64,000 bases of DNA, from contig SMSO01000014.1 of assembly GCA_004764695.1 (NCBI GenBank), positions 4,556,845-4,620,844 on the forward strand. The letters are read 5' to 3'. The notes beneath the pieces are model-generated. The model saw only the letters and a list, made by a program, of their open reading frames with translations, was not told the origin of the DNA and did no database searches. Source of the DNA: Schizochytrium sp. TIO01 (lineage: Eukaryota > Sar > Bigyra > Thraustochytrida > Thraustochytriidae). Below are positions 43,305 through 53,031 of this stretch, one piece after another. The position numbers and the translations under genes were made by a program. Within the stretch, counting starts at the first letter, position 1. Each line of letters opens with the position of its first letter.

Positions 43305-46301
43305 ATGGCGCAGCGACAGAAACAAGTGCCGCAACAATCGCAGGCGCAACACAGCTATGGTGCTGTACCAGCAGAGTATGCCTCAGAGAGGTCCATGATC
43401 AGCCAGCTTGTGCGTGAAGGCAAACACGATGAAGCCTGTCGCTTGGTGATGACTACGAAGGGTGGCTCCAGTCCAGCGAATACTGGATCTACCAATAGTT
43501 CTACGTCCCGTCCTGGGGCAGGATCGAGGGAGAACGAAGGCCTTAGTGTCGATGTTGACAAGCTCACTCTCGCACGCGATCTCATCGCGCTCTTGTGCTC
43601 CACAGATCAGCTTCAACAGGCATCGCAAATTGTGGAGCGATGCCCTTCTGAACACCTGTCAAGTCTGGAGCTTGGCGGTGTGGTGGATGCGATGCTTCGT
43701 AGACGTCGGTTCGAGATGGCGTCTCGAGCAATCTCCATGTTTGGTCTTCTTGATCGCTGTGACGTTGATCTCTTACATCGATTCCTTTCGGCGTTGGTGA
43801 CGAATGGGCAGTACCGTCTTGCTGTCGAGTGGGCCCGTAAGCTCGCAGAGTGGGAAATGAGATCGCAGACGCAGCTGCCTGAGTTCCTGCGTTGGACTCC
43901 GTCTGCACTCGTGTCAGAAATGGTAGTTTCTGGAGACTTTGACCAAGCCCTTAAGTTCATTCACGAGTTGAATCTGCGGAGTGAATTCCCAGTTTACGAT
44001 TTGATCCAACGCATGCTTGCCAAGTCGCAGTTCAAGCAGGCTCTGGAGCATATTAAACGCTTCGGCTTAGAACCGGAGTTTCCTCCTTTGGAGCTCATGA
44101 ACGGCATGTTGGACGCCCATCAGTGGGAGGTGGCCATCCAGTTTGCGAATGAAGTGCCTGCGTTGTGGGCCCACTTTCCTAAGGAACAAATTGTTGAGAG
44201 GATGATCGCGGCGCGGGACTGGGATGCTGCGACGTCATACATTACTGCCTTTGGTTTTGACAAAAAGGTTAAGCCCTCGGAGGGGGGCGTGCTTCCTCCC
44301 GGCACCTCAGCAAGCGGTGCTTCTCCGGTGCTTGTGGACCTTGTGCGCCAACTTATTGCATCTGCGGAGCTTTACATGGCGATGCGTAAAGTGCTCACAC
44401 ATGAGCTACAACAAGAATTCCCGCCGCGCCGTGTGATTCAGAACATGATTGACATGAAGCAGCACGAACACGCCCTTAGGTATATGCGGGAACTGAAGCT
44501 GGAAGAGGAGTTTCGAGATCAGATGCCGCGGATTCACACGGACCGCCTTGCGGCTCTCCGCTCCTTCCGTGCGATCGTGAAACGTCGCGCAGACTCTGCT
44601 CGTCTCAATACCACGCTCATCGGCGGATCCTCCTCGTACTCAGGGTCTTTTCGTAAAGAACATCCTGGAGAAGTTGTGTTTGAGCGACTTTGGTACCGAT
44701 CTCCGGATGTGCGCACGGTGACTGCCATCCCTGATTTCCAAGATGAAGTTGAAATTCAACGTGCTCAGTCTACCTATGGCACTGCCTCAACAAGAGGTGG
44801 TGTAATGCGCCACTCTTCTGGACAAAAGGAGGTACAGTTCGGGGCGAACTTGCATGGAACTCCTCAGATGCAGCCGCAACAACTGCAGCAGCAGCACCCG
44901 CCAACAATGGTTTTGCAACAACCACGTGCCACCCATGCCACGGAAGGTTTGCCGAGCTTCCTTATGGACAGCTCATCAAAGTCTCACGAAGAGGAGATCG
45001 TTCTGCGGGGAGCTGGGGGATCTTCCCGTATTCTTCGTGCAGGTTCTCCCAGAGAGAACCTCTTTGACCAATCATCCTTGCCTAGCCTCGATGACAACCC
45101 AACCGAGCCATCTGCGTTTGAACGACTTCTCGGTCTTCAGCAGCAACAAATGCAACAAAAGCCTCAGCAGCCGAAACAATCGATAGACTCCCACCAATCC
45201 TCGCAGTTGCCATCATTTTTCCAACAGCAGCAACAACCCTCCCAGCCTCAGCCACAGCAGCAGCAAAGCCAGTTCTCGAGCTCGATGCCTCAGTCTGCTG
45301 GACGTGAGAACGGATCTTCACCCCAGTTGCCCTCAGCATCTTCGATGTATAGCCAGAATTACGGGAGTCAGCTCTTGCCGTCAACATCTCAACAACATTC
45401 CCAGCAACAAAAACAAGAGCCAAAGCAAGCACAGCAGGGCTCCGAAAGTTCCCCTTACCTTCAATCTATGTCGCAGTCTTCACCAGGGCAGGCACTGCAG
45501 CAGCAACAGCAGCAACAACCATATGGCGGAATCCAGGCGCCTTCAGCTTTTCAGCAGCAGCAACAGCAGCAGCATCAACAACAGCAACAGCAACAGCAAC
45601 GGCCTCAGCAGCAGGTTCCGCAATCCCCGCCTTTGATGCGGCCTGGGGCTTACGGAGGCGAGCCTATTCCTCGCCAATACTACGCACCCTCGCCCCAGCA
45701 GCCCTTGCAGCAGCAGCAACCGCAACAGCAGTCCCCATCGCAGCAACCATCATACTACCGAGCTGAGGATATGGTAAAGAGAAGCGCACTTCCTGCGTCA
45801 GAATTTCTTCGGTCCATTGACCCGAACGCCGGCGCACCTTCGTCGCAGATGCGTTCTGGTGGGAACCAATCGATGCACCCTTCACAACTTGTTGGTGGAA
45901 TGTCAGCATTGAACTTGCGTATGCCCATGCAGCAGCAACCACAACAACAGCAACAGCAGCTCTACCCTGGTCAGCAGCCGTATTACCCGCCTATGGGATC
46001 CTCAAATGGCGGCAGCTCGTTCAATGCTGGATCAATCTCATCCCAGGTGCGAAACGTGATCCAGCAGCAACCCATGCCTCAGCAACGCCAGCAGAGCTAC
46101 GGATCGTCGATGCCTGGATCCATGTACCCAGGCCAGATGCCTTCGTCTTCCATGCCTCAACAACTGCAGAATCCGTATAATATGGACCCGAGACAGCAGC
46201 AGCAGCAGCAGCAGCAACTGCAACAACAACGTCCGATGATGAACAACGGATATGGTTCGCCTTACAGTACTCCCCTGCCACATCAACAGCAGCATAATTA
46301 G
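43305..46301 (+). CDS. Gln-rich protein with about 31-residue helical repeats, unrecognised
   Basis: A 998-residue uninterrupted frame; the start is the first ATG (ATCATGGCG), while the open frame upstream begins only with TTG. Residues about 30-420 are alpha-helical repeats. The clearest four start near 202, 233, 264 and 377 and follow a pattern like LIxxMLxxxxFxxALxxIxxLxLExEFPP, 31 residues per turn; a related one begins near 346 and weaker ones lie before 200. The pattern resembles the FRIGIDA-like plant family (EAIxFxxxFxLxxxFPP) and tetratricopeptide-type scaffolds, but I cannot assign a family. From about 530 to the end the protein is Gln, Ser and Pro rich with many polyQ runs, as in transcription or RNA-granule scaffolds. 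Possible nuclear or RNP scaffold; this is inference. Convergent with the MFSD5-type gene 358 bp away. Confidence 0.8.
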   Translation: MAQRQKQVPQQSQAQHSYGAVPAEYASERSMISQLVREGKHDEACRLVMTTKGGSSPANTGSTNSSTSRPGAGSRENEGLSVDVDKLTLARDLIALLCSTDQLQQASQIVERCPSEHLSSLELGGVVDAMLRRRRFEMASRAISMFGLLDRCDVDLLHRFLSALVTNGQYRLAVEWARKLAEWEMRSQTQLPEFLRWTPSALVSEMVVSGDFDQALKFIHELNLRSEFPVYDLIQRMLAKSQFKQALEHIKRFGLEPEFPPLELMNGMLDAHQWEVAIQFANEVPALWAHFPKEQIVERMIAARDWDAATSYITAFGFDKKVKPSEGGVLPPGTSASGASPVLVDLVRQLIASAELYMAMRKVLTHELQQEFPPRRVIQNMIDMKQHEHALRYMRELKLEEEFRDQMPRIHTDRLAALRSFRAIVKRRADSARLNTTLIGGSSSYSGSFRKEHPGEVVFERLWYRSPDVRTVTAIPDFQDEVEIQRAQSTYGTASTRGGVMRHSSGQKEVQFGANLHGTPQMQPQQLQQQHPPTMVLQQPRATHATEGLPSFLMDSSSKSHEEEIVLRGAGGSSRILRAGSPRENLFDQSSLPSLDDNPTEPSAFERLLGLQQQQMQQKPQQPKQSIDSHQSSQLPSFFQQQQQPSQPQPQQQQSQFSSSMPQSAGRENGSSPQLPSASSMYSQNYGSQLLPSTSQQHSQQQKQEPKQAQQGSESSPYLQSMSQSSPGQALQQQQQQQPYGGIQAPSAFQQQQQQQHQQQQQQQQRPQQQVPQSPPLMRPGAYGGEPIPRQYYAPSPQQPLQQQQPQQQSPSQQPSYYRAEDMVKRSALPASEFLRSIDPNAGAPSSQMRSGGNQSMHPSQLVGGMSALNLRMPMQQQPQQQQQQLYPGQQPYYPPMGSSNGGSSFNAGSISSQVRNVIQQQPMPQQRQQSYGSSMPGSMYPGQMPSSSMPQQLQNPYNMDPRQQQQQQQQLQQQRPMMNNGYGSPYSTPLPHQQQHN

Positions 46302-46659
46302 GTTGGTCTTGGCAACAAAAGGTCAAGAATTGTGACTCAAGGTATCTTTTAATTTCATTAAACTGCATCCAATCCGGCTAGGGTGAGCATCAAATGAGCA
46401 GGGTAATTACATTGAGTAACCATGAATCAGAAAAAATTCATACGAACTATTAATAAATTTTCTATCCTCTTGCCGCTCAACAATAGTTATAACTATCATT
46501 GTCACCAAGACAGTACCAACAAGAATACGGAACGATAAAGTCTATTTTTTTATTTTTTTTTCAATTTAGGAATATGCATCAAATCCTGGAGGCAGCGACG
46601 GCACATGGGCAGAGTAGATACATCGAGTAATCAGGAATCAGAAAATTTCACACGAGTTA
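46302..46659. other. Convergent 3' intergenic region
   Basis: Holds the 3' UTRs of the Gln-rich and MFSD5-type genes. A near-repeat is seen: GAGCAGGGTAATTACATTGAGTAA (about 46396) is echoed by a similar segment near 46608-46640 ending in ATCAGAAAATTTCA. Confidence 0.5.
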
Positions 46660-47961
46660 TTAAACCTCATCACCCCCCTTCGTAAACACTTTGTCAGCAC
46701 TAGTTTGGCCCACTAACCGCGCGAGAATGTGGAAGACACCAGCGGAAAGGACGAGAATACCGGCGCAGTATAGTCCCATGGTCGATGGGCTCATATGACT
46801 TGTGTTGAGAAGAATCAAAACAACAAATCCGTTCAGCGGGACGCGAAAAAAGTTGACCACGGTGGCACGGACCTCTTCAGGAATGTACCTGGATCGAAGA
46901 AACGCAACACCTGGATGATAAATTCCAACGCAGACCTCAAATAGGCAGAAAGCAAAGAAGGTATTTGTGTGATTGGACGTGAAAGCGGGCGCTGCAAGGC
47001 AGAGTGCGGCTACAACTGAGTTGGCCATGAGAATTGTCTCTGTATTCTTGTACTTGAGAGCGAATTGGTAAAGGGATGTGCCAATCATGATGGAAACCAT
47101 GAAGCAAGCAAAAATGATGCTGTGTGGCATGCCATCATCGTTAGCCGTGCCTTCAAGAATAGGTGTCCACAGGTAAACAAAAATGTACATGGCACCTTCA
47201 AAGCATGACTGCACTGCACCAAGAAGCCAGATACGAGGGTTCGATGCCATCACAACCCAACCAACGGCAAAGTTACCACCAGGTGTAATGGACGCATTAC
47301 CGTAGTTCTCTCTCCACAAACGCATGATAACAAGGGCTCCAACAACGAGGAATCCAATAGCCGTGTCAAAGGGGGCTGTGTAGCCTCCGTAATTGCTTAC
47401 GGCGCCAGCAAGAAATGCCATCGCCACAGCCGCTACACTAGACAGGAATGTTGTACGCGACAATGTGTTCACAAGCCACTCATCCGGGTACGCGCCACGC
47501 TTGTGCTCGTGAAGCATCCATGCCTCGAATACTGAAAATAAAATAGAAGTAGAAATACCACTCATGATGCGCCCAGCAAGGAGCGTATTAAAGTCTCGGG
47601 AATGCATGGTCAAACAAGTGCCTGTATAGAGCAAGCAAAAGAGGACGCAGACACGTTTGCGACCAAATCGGTCGGCAAGGCCGCCGACCAAGGTGCCGAA
47701 GACTGCAGAGCTACAATAACCCGCGATGAACAAGTATCCAATCTCACCCTTACCAAAGCCGTTGAATGCATAAAGCTTGTAAAGGTAGGGTCCCTGGATC
47801 CAGTCGGCACACGAAACCAAAAGCATTGTGGCAAGAAAGCTTCGCTGCAATGCGCTAAACTCGGCAGTGGTCGGAATCAACGCAAGTGAATCGCGTTGCT
47901 TTTTCAAGAGCACCACACATGCTACAACCTGCAAGAACAGGAGTCCTACGTAGACCTCCAT
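46660..47961 (-). CDS. MFSD5-type molybdate-anion transporter
   Basis: A 433-residue major facilitator protein with about 12 membrane helices, close to the MFSD5/MOT2 family that imports molybdate in algae and animals. Family features are SCADWIQGPYLYKLY (about 50-64), LFIAGYCSSAVFGTLVGGLADRFGRKR (about 76-102, with the MFS loop motif), GRIMSGISTSILFSVFEAWMLHEHKRG (about 129-155), and YTAPFDTAIGFL (about 194-205). The ATG has an ACCATGG context. A TATATA box is only 24-30 nt upstream, implying a very short leader. Molybdate supply would serve molybdenum enzymes such as nitrate reductase or sulfite oxidase; none is in the window. Convergent with the Gln-rich gene and divergent from the METTL13-like gene. 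Confidence 0.9.
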   Translation of the reverse strand: MEVYVGLLFLQVVACVVLLKKQRDSLALIPTTAEFSALQRSFLATMLLVSCADWIQGPYLYKLYAFNGFGKGEIGYLFIAGYCSSAVFGTLVGGLADRFGRKRVCVLFCLLYTGTCLTMHSRDFNTLLAGRIMSGISTSILFSVFEAWMLHEHKRGAYPDEWLVNTLSRTTFLSSVAAVAMAFLAGAVSNYGGYTAPFDTAIGFLVVGALVIMRLWRENYGNASITPGGNFAVGWVVMASNPRIWLLGAVQSCFEGAMYIFVYLWTPILEGTANDDGMPHSIIFACFMVSIMIGTSLYQFALKYKNTETILMANSVVAALCLAAPAFTSNHTNTFFAFCLFEVCVGIYHPGVAFLRSRYIPEEVRATVVNFFRVPLNGFVVLILLNTSHMSPSTMGLYCAGILVLSAGVFHILARLVGQTSADKVFTKGGDEV

Positions 47962-49248
47962 GGTGATCTATCTGAATTCGACTCTATATAATTATCCAGC
48001 CTCAAGGTTCTGCGAATTCGAAAAACTTAAAAGGAAATGAACAAATCAAAATGTGCCTTTGGTTGTCCGCAATATTCTCCAACTTTGCTTTCGTACAGCT
48101 CAGTCTTCTGGATATTAGTATACCTGTAGTACTGTGAACGTGCCTGCTCACCACCGCGGTCGACCACCTCGATGCCGCAGTTAACCTCAGGCTGTCACTC
48201 TCGCCAGAGAGGCTTTACGGCAGGAAACCCGAAGACCTCCCCAGCGATCCAGGCAGGTGCCAGAGACGTCCTTGGGACGTTTTGAGATCACGAGCACGGC
48301 CGGTCTCGGCAGCGTGGTCGCCTCTCTCTGAGATGGGTTTTTGACCTCTTTCTCTCTCTTTTCATTTACTCTTATTGAAGAGTTAAAATTAAATTAAATT
48401 AATTAAAATTTATTTTTAAAAAAGGGGGGTCTCTTCGAGTCCTTTCTTTTCAGTTTTGAGAGGCTTTCATGATCAAAGAGAGACTTGTGAATGGTAATCC
48501 TCCTCATTTATTTAGTTCAAGTTGAGTCTATGCTTTCTAACACAACAGAAGTCTGCACGATACCTCATGCTAATATGCCAAGATATTGTTGCAGTAAGTG
48601 CAGATCTTAAGCACTCTGTAATTTATACGAATATGACAAGTGGAGATGAATAGATGATACTATATACGTGAAGCGAACTTTGCCTTTTCTCTGAAGCAAA
48701 TGAATAGGTACGCACATAGTTCATTTAAAGACTGCTCTGTCTATGCTTCAATGAAACAAATACTACCTGCAGAAGTTGAAGAACAAGTTTACTGTATTGC
48801 TGCATCATCTAGTAGAGAAGAACATTCTCTTTTTGGTCTTCACCGATCAAATTAGGAGGCTGACCCGGTCTTTTTAATGGGTTATTTGCTTCATTGGCTA
48901 GTATGTGAACGTGGCATAGTCACATGTTTTTCTTTGCGAACCTCATTTTGATCACCCTCCCAATCTCGCAGTCGATTCTGGATTTTTCATTGCTAAAAGT
49001 TTAGACTACGTAACGTCTTTATTGAAAAAAGGATAGTGCTACTGCATCATAGTAGGTAATAGTAAATGAGAAAAGTTTGAAGTGTCTATTGTTAGTATTT
49101 CTTATGACTCTGTAGTACTACTAAAAGAATGACGATGACTGGTGATCAATAAGCAATTCTTTGAAAGCCCAATTCCCGTTCCCGAGTTGCTAGCAACGCC
49201 CTTCTGCGAGCTCGTACGACACACCTGACACAACTACAACCTGGTGTC
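47962..49248. other. Divergent intergenic region
   Basis: Lies between the ATGs of the MFSD5-type and METTL13-like genes. Contains a short AATTAAATT patch near 48380-48420. No gene seen. Confidence 0.5.
47984..47990 (-). promoter_or_regulatory. TATA box of the MFSD5-type gene
   Basis: Minus-strand TATATAG, 24-30 nt upstream of the ATG at 47961. Confidence 0.45.
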
Positions 49249-50514
49249 ATGGCAGAACTCCTTTACGGGGTGGACTCGATGTCCCGAGAGTCAGCCACGA
49301 TCGAGGATGTTACGAGTGGGAACGACCTCGTTGGCTCTAAAGTAGAGGTTCGTGCAAGCAACGTGGACGAACTGTACTATGGTGCACTTGTCACGGACTA
49401 TGACAATGAGAAGAATACATACACTGTGATTTACGAAGATAAAACAGAAGGTGCAGGTTTATTTCGCAGCTCTATGCTCGTGCCAGATTCCCGTGAGGAA
49501 ATTTTTGCGGATGAGGTCGTGCGAGTCCTTGATGGCCACATTTACCTCATGGGTAAGACTCGAAAGGCCCGAATGCTTGCATTTCAAGATAGCCCAAGTC
49601 TTATCCAAACAACTATCGCGTACAAAGAAAATGGTGAGGAGGGTTTCGACTACCGAGCTCTGGTCTTTGATGTCAATCAGGCCATGATGCTTGGACTTGC
49701 ACTTCTTCCACCAGAACACAGAAAACGAGGCTATCGCGCATGTGTGGTCGGCGCAGGGGGGGGTGCTCTTCCCATGGCGCTTCTAGAAGTCCAAGGGAAC
49801 CTTCATGTAGACGTAATCGAACTTTCTGAAAAGGTACTATTTACCGCTGGTAAGTACTTTGGTATGACCCAATCTACCGAGAGTGACCGTCTTCAAACAT
49901 TTGCACAAGATGGTCTTGACTTTGCGCAGCAATGTGAAAACGAAAGGTATGATCTCTACTTTATTGACGTGGCACAAGAATCGGGTGCTGAAGAAGAAGA
50001 AGGCTTGGACCTGCCCCCTTCAACATTTCTTTCTCATGCTTATTTAGGTGTCGACGTTGCGCGGGCGCTAAGGCCTGGTGGCTGGGCAATCATGAACGTA
50101 TGTGGTCCTCGTGTGGCGTTGCTTGAGGCACTTGACACTGTGTGTAAGTGGTTCCCTACTGTTTTCGTGTTTGGGACAGACCCGAACTACGTGTTCTTCA
50201 TGAGCCCTGCTGAAGAGAAACACGGCGCAGATACGGAGCACGAGGCAGACACAGGCGTTGTGACCAACCAGGGATCTTCTGAATTTAGTCCCTCGAGCAA
50301 CGAGTCTGATGATAGTGCGGAGGACCTTGACTCTTTGGACAATCCTGATTTATTATACATGCGTACACTGGCATCGGGTTTGAGTATTTCTTGCTCTAAC
50401 ATTTTACGAGATCTGCGAGAGACCAAGCGTTTAGTAGCTAAGAAAGTTGCTCTGGGCTGGATGCCTGCGTCAACCTTCCGTGATTTATTGATGGATCCGG
50501 ATTGCTGTATCTGA
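49249..50514 (+). CDS. METTL13 C-domain-like methyltransferase with N-terminal Tudor-like domain
   Basis: A 421-residue protein. Residues about 134-320 match the spermidine-synthase-like C-terminal methyltransferase of METTL13 (eEF1A N-terminal methylation in humans): RALVFDVNQAMMLGLALLPPEH, SAM motif I CVVGAGGGALPMALL (165-179), acidic VIELSEKVL (189-197), DRLQTFAQDGLDF (213-225), YDLYFIDV (234-241), LRPGGWAIMNV (274-284) and a VFVFGTDPNYVFF end. The METTL13 N-terminal lysine methyltransferase domain is absent. Instead residues about 27-80 look like a Tudor/Agenet fold (GSKVEVRASNVDELYYGALVTDY, then TYTVIYED), which in other proteins binds methylated lysine or arginine. An acidic Ser/Asp tail and a short helical end follow. 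The start is ATG in GTCATGGCA. Substrate is inferred. Convergent with the ALMT/FUSC-type gene. Confidence 0.83.
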   Translation: MAELLYGVDSMSRESATIEDVTSGNDLVGSKVEVRASNVDELYYGALVTDYDNEKNTYTVIYEDKTEGAGLFRSSMLVPDSREEIFADEVVRVLDGHIYLMGKTRKARMLAFQDSPSLIQTTIAYKENGEEGFDYRALVFDVNQAMMLGLALLPPEHRKRGYRACVVGAGGGALPMALLEVQGNLHVDVIELSEKVLFTAGKYFGMTQSTESDRLQTFAQDGLDFAQQCENERYDLYFIDVAQESGAEEEEGLDLPPSTFLSHAYLGVDVARALRPGGWAIMNVCGPRVALLEALDTVCKWFPTVFVFGTDPNYVFFMSPAEEKHGADTEHEADTGVVTNQGSSEFSPSSNESDDSAEDLDSLDNPDLLYMRTLASGLSISCSNILRDLRETKRLVAKKVALGWMPASTFRDLLMDPDCCI

Positions 50515-51273
50515 TGCTACCAAGCTTGAATATCTTCCGTTTATTAGTTGGACAATCAAAACCAGCAGCAAATATGCTGCTGCTGCTGCTGCTGCTGCGG
50601 CTGAATATAGTAATAAGATGATTTCCTTTAAAATATGTAAAATGAACTGTGTTTTTCTTACTGTTGAATTTAAAGACTCTGAAATTCAGTGATATACGTC
50701 AGAATTGGTTAGAGGCAAAAGTCTAGAGCGTAAAGGACAGAAGAGCTATCTAGGAGCAGAATTGCTTGGCATTCGTCAAAACAACTCTGTCATAACTTTA
50801 ACTGTTCGTTACCTTGTTGGCCCCAAGTTTGGTGCCTTTTTGGAATACTTTTTCTTGAATGCATTTTTTGTTTTTGTTTAGTGAGCGCTCTTCCGTTGAC
50901 AGATTGTGTTAGCACGTGTTTGATCTCTGTGCGATAAACTATTGCGATTATTACATCAGAAAACACCTCAACCACCAGAAATTTTCTTCATTAACATTCC
51001 CAGATGATAAGTCGCTAATATTATCCTCGCCCCGTCACCAGTAATACAGAGAGGTGACAAAGTACCTAAGATGCATGCGACGAGTAAGTCGTGGTTGACA
51101 CATAAAAGAGAAGACAATGGAATAGCTAGATTTCACTATGAAGTAAACAAAGAAGTAGTTCAGGAAAAAACAAAACTATACAGGATCTCTATGTAATGAC
51201 GTCGCGGTTGTGAAAAAGTAAATAGGGTTGCGCATGTATACGCTCTAAAGGTCTATGTCTACTCCAATGCAAT
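50515..51273. other. Convergent 3' intergenic region
   Basis: Between the stops of the METTL13-like and ALMT/FUSC-type genes. A (GCT)n repeat of about eight units lies at 50575-50600, just past the METTL13-like stop and possibly in its 3' UTR. Confidence 0.5.
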
Positions 51274-53031
51274 TTAAGCACGCAACTCACGAACATGGCG
51301 CCAAACTGGCACACGCGGTGCGTCGCGAGGGGCATAATCAGGATGACGGAGGATGAGTTGTACCTCTGTGGCGAGATCCTGCAGAAGCGAGCAAAAATGC
51401 ACGGCTCGCATGCATGTCTCAGGTTCATCGCGATCACGAACAAGTTGAGTGAGAATACGAATCTTCTCACGCTCCAGAGCCTGATTAGCTACACTAAGTC
51501 CAGCACGTGCATTAGTAAGCTCACGGAGATCACCTTCCTCCACTGGTCCACTTAAAATTGGACGGATCGTACGCAGGGCACGCACGATATTTCGCTCAAC
51601 GAGACGAAGCGCCTCAGTATGCACAAGGGTACCAAGTTTTGCACCCTGAGAAAACTCGCTAGCAACTTGCATATCCATGTTCACACCAATAGCAGCAGCT
51701 CGACGGAGGCCAGTCTGGATTGCGTCAATACGATCAAGATCTTCGTCAGTAAGGCCACTCACAGCAGTTTCCCATCGCGCATTTTTAATTTGGGTCTCGA
51801 GCTCTGCTCGGCTCAGGAGAATCATGGCGAAGCAATCATGTACAGAGGTTGTCTCGCCGCGGCCTAATGCCGATTCTGTTGCTAAAAATGTATTGTAATC
51901 AGCACGCTTATCACGCTCAAAGGCGCGAATTGCTCGCCAGGTGAAACTGGCGACAAGGTCCGCATTGCGCTCTGTAATGTGTAGTGCGTGTGTTGCACTA
52001 TAATGTGGTTGAAGTCCAATATGCACAGGAAGAGCAACACCTAAACCAAGGATTACACCCATCAAGCGCTGCAAAATGAGAAACGGGCCTGCGTTGGTAG
52101 CCATGACCATATCAACCAATGAAAGATTGTACGTGAGACCAAAGAGAATCATGACAGGCTTATAATCTACCCATCTCTGGGCAATGTAAAAGATTGGAAT
52201 AGTACCAGCCATCATGGCAATGCCAACCATGGGCTCGTTCGGGAAAGGTAGAGCCTTGACAACTTCACTGCCGAGGAGTGCAAGAGTGGCGCCTGCCACT
52301 GTTGCACGCACACGATAAACTCCATTAGCAAGAACACCACCAACAGTGTAATCAGATACAACAATAACTGTAACGAGAGCTGCAATACCGCAACCCATAT
52401 CAATAAATTTGCCACTTGTAGCGGAAAGCAGAAACGGAAGTGCACCAGAAGCTGCGCAACAGAAACCTACTTTGACGGCAAAGACTCGAGAGTTGTGTTC
52501 CTCATCAGAAACTTCCTTTGTATTTCGTACCCATGCCTTTGTGTAAGCTAAAAACCTTGTTTTCCAATCATGGCCAGAGAGAAAGTTAAAAAAGCCTCGC
52601 TTTTGAACTGCTGCAGCCGCAGGCTTAGACATCACTAAACCTGGTGGTACTGTGAAGTTATGTTTGAGCAATGGCGATGGAGATGCTCGTGTCGTGTATG
52701 GTGCTACACCTGCAGATACTGGCCGACCTCCAACCTGTTTGCGAAGCATATCATCGTCAAGGGGTGGGATTTGCAACATCCATGGTCGCAACATTGGACT
52801 TGTGGTGCGAAATTCTGGGCCTTTACTAGCTATGGTGGGCACGGTCGACACGGTTGACGAAGGTGCTGATGCTGTCGAAGACGATGCTGGGGTTCCAGTC
52901 GTTGATTTTGGTGTCGAGGTAAGTCCCACATATGATCTCTGGCGGCATCGACGACTAGAGTTTGTTGCTGCGAGATTTGGGAACACTAAAGTACGCTGCG
53001 CCAACTTTACAGTCTGGATTGTAACCATCAT
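51274..53031 (-). CDS. ALMT/FUSC-family membrane protein (putative anion channel)
   Basis: A 585-residue protein. About six membrane helices lie between residues 183 and 338: FAVKVGFCCAASGALPFLL, GIAALVTVIVVSDYTVGGVL, ATVAGATLALLG, VGIAMMAGTIPIFYIA, MILFGLTYNLSLVDMVM and LMGVILGLGVALPVHI. The second, followed by a charged loop, resembles the conserved region of aluminium-activated malate transporters and bacterial FUSC (fusaric-acid-resistance) proteins. A long C-terminal helical cytoplasmic domain follows (about 340-585), also typical. The N-terminal 170 residues are Ser/Thr/Pro-rich and probably disordered, with an Arg-containing beginning. The start is the first ATG of the frame at 53031; the frame continues 16 codons further but begins with TTG. 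ALMTs carry malate or other anions; the transported ion here is unknown. Confidence 0.72.
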   Translation of the reverse strand: MMVTIQTVKLAQRTLVFPNLAATNSSRRCRQRSYVGLTSTPKSTTGTPASSSTASAPSSTVSTVPTIASKGPEFRTTSPMLRPWMLQIPPLDDDMLRKQVGGRPVSAGVAPYTTRASPSPLLKHNFTVPPGLVMSKPAAAAVQKRGFFNFLSGHDWKTRFLAYTKAWVRNTKEVSDEEHNSRVFAVKVGFCCAASGALPFLLSATSGKFIDMGCGIAALVTVIVVSDYTVGGVLANGVYRVRATVAGATLALLGSEVVKALPFPNEPMVGIAMMAGTIPIFYIAQRWVDYKPVMILFGLTYNLSLVDMVMATNAGPFLILQRLMGVILGLGVALPVHIGLQPHYSATHALHITERNADLVASFTWRAIRAFERDKRADYNTFLATESALGRGETTSVHDCFAMILLSRAELETQIKNARWETAVSGLTDEDLDRIDAIQTGLRRAAAIGVNMDMQVASEFSQGAKLGTLVHTEALRLVERNIVRALRTIRPILSGPVEEGDLRELTNARAGLSVANQALEREKIRILTQLVRDRDEPETCMRAVHFCSLLQDLATEVQLILRHPDYAPRDAPRVPVWRHVRELRA

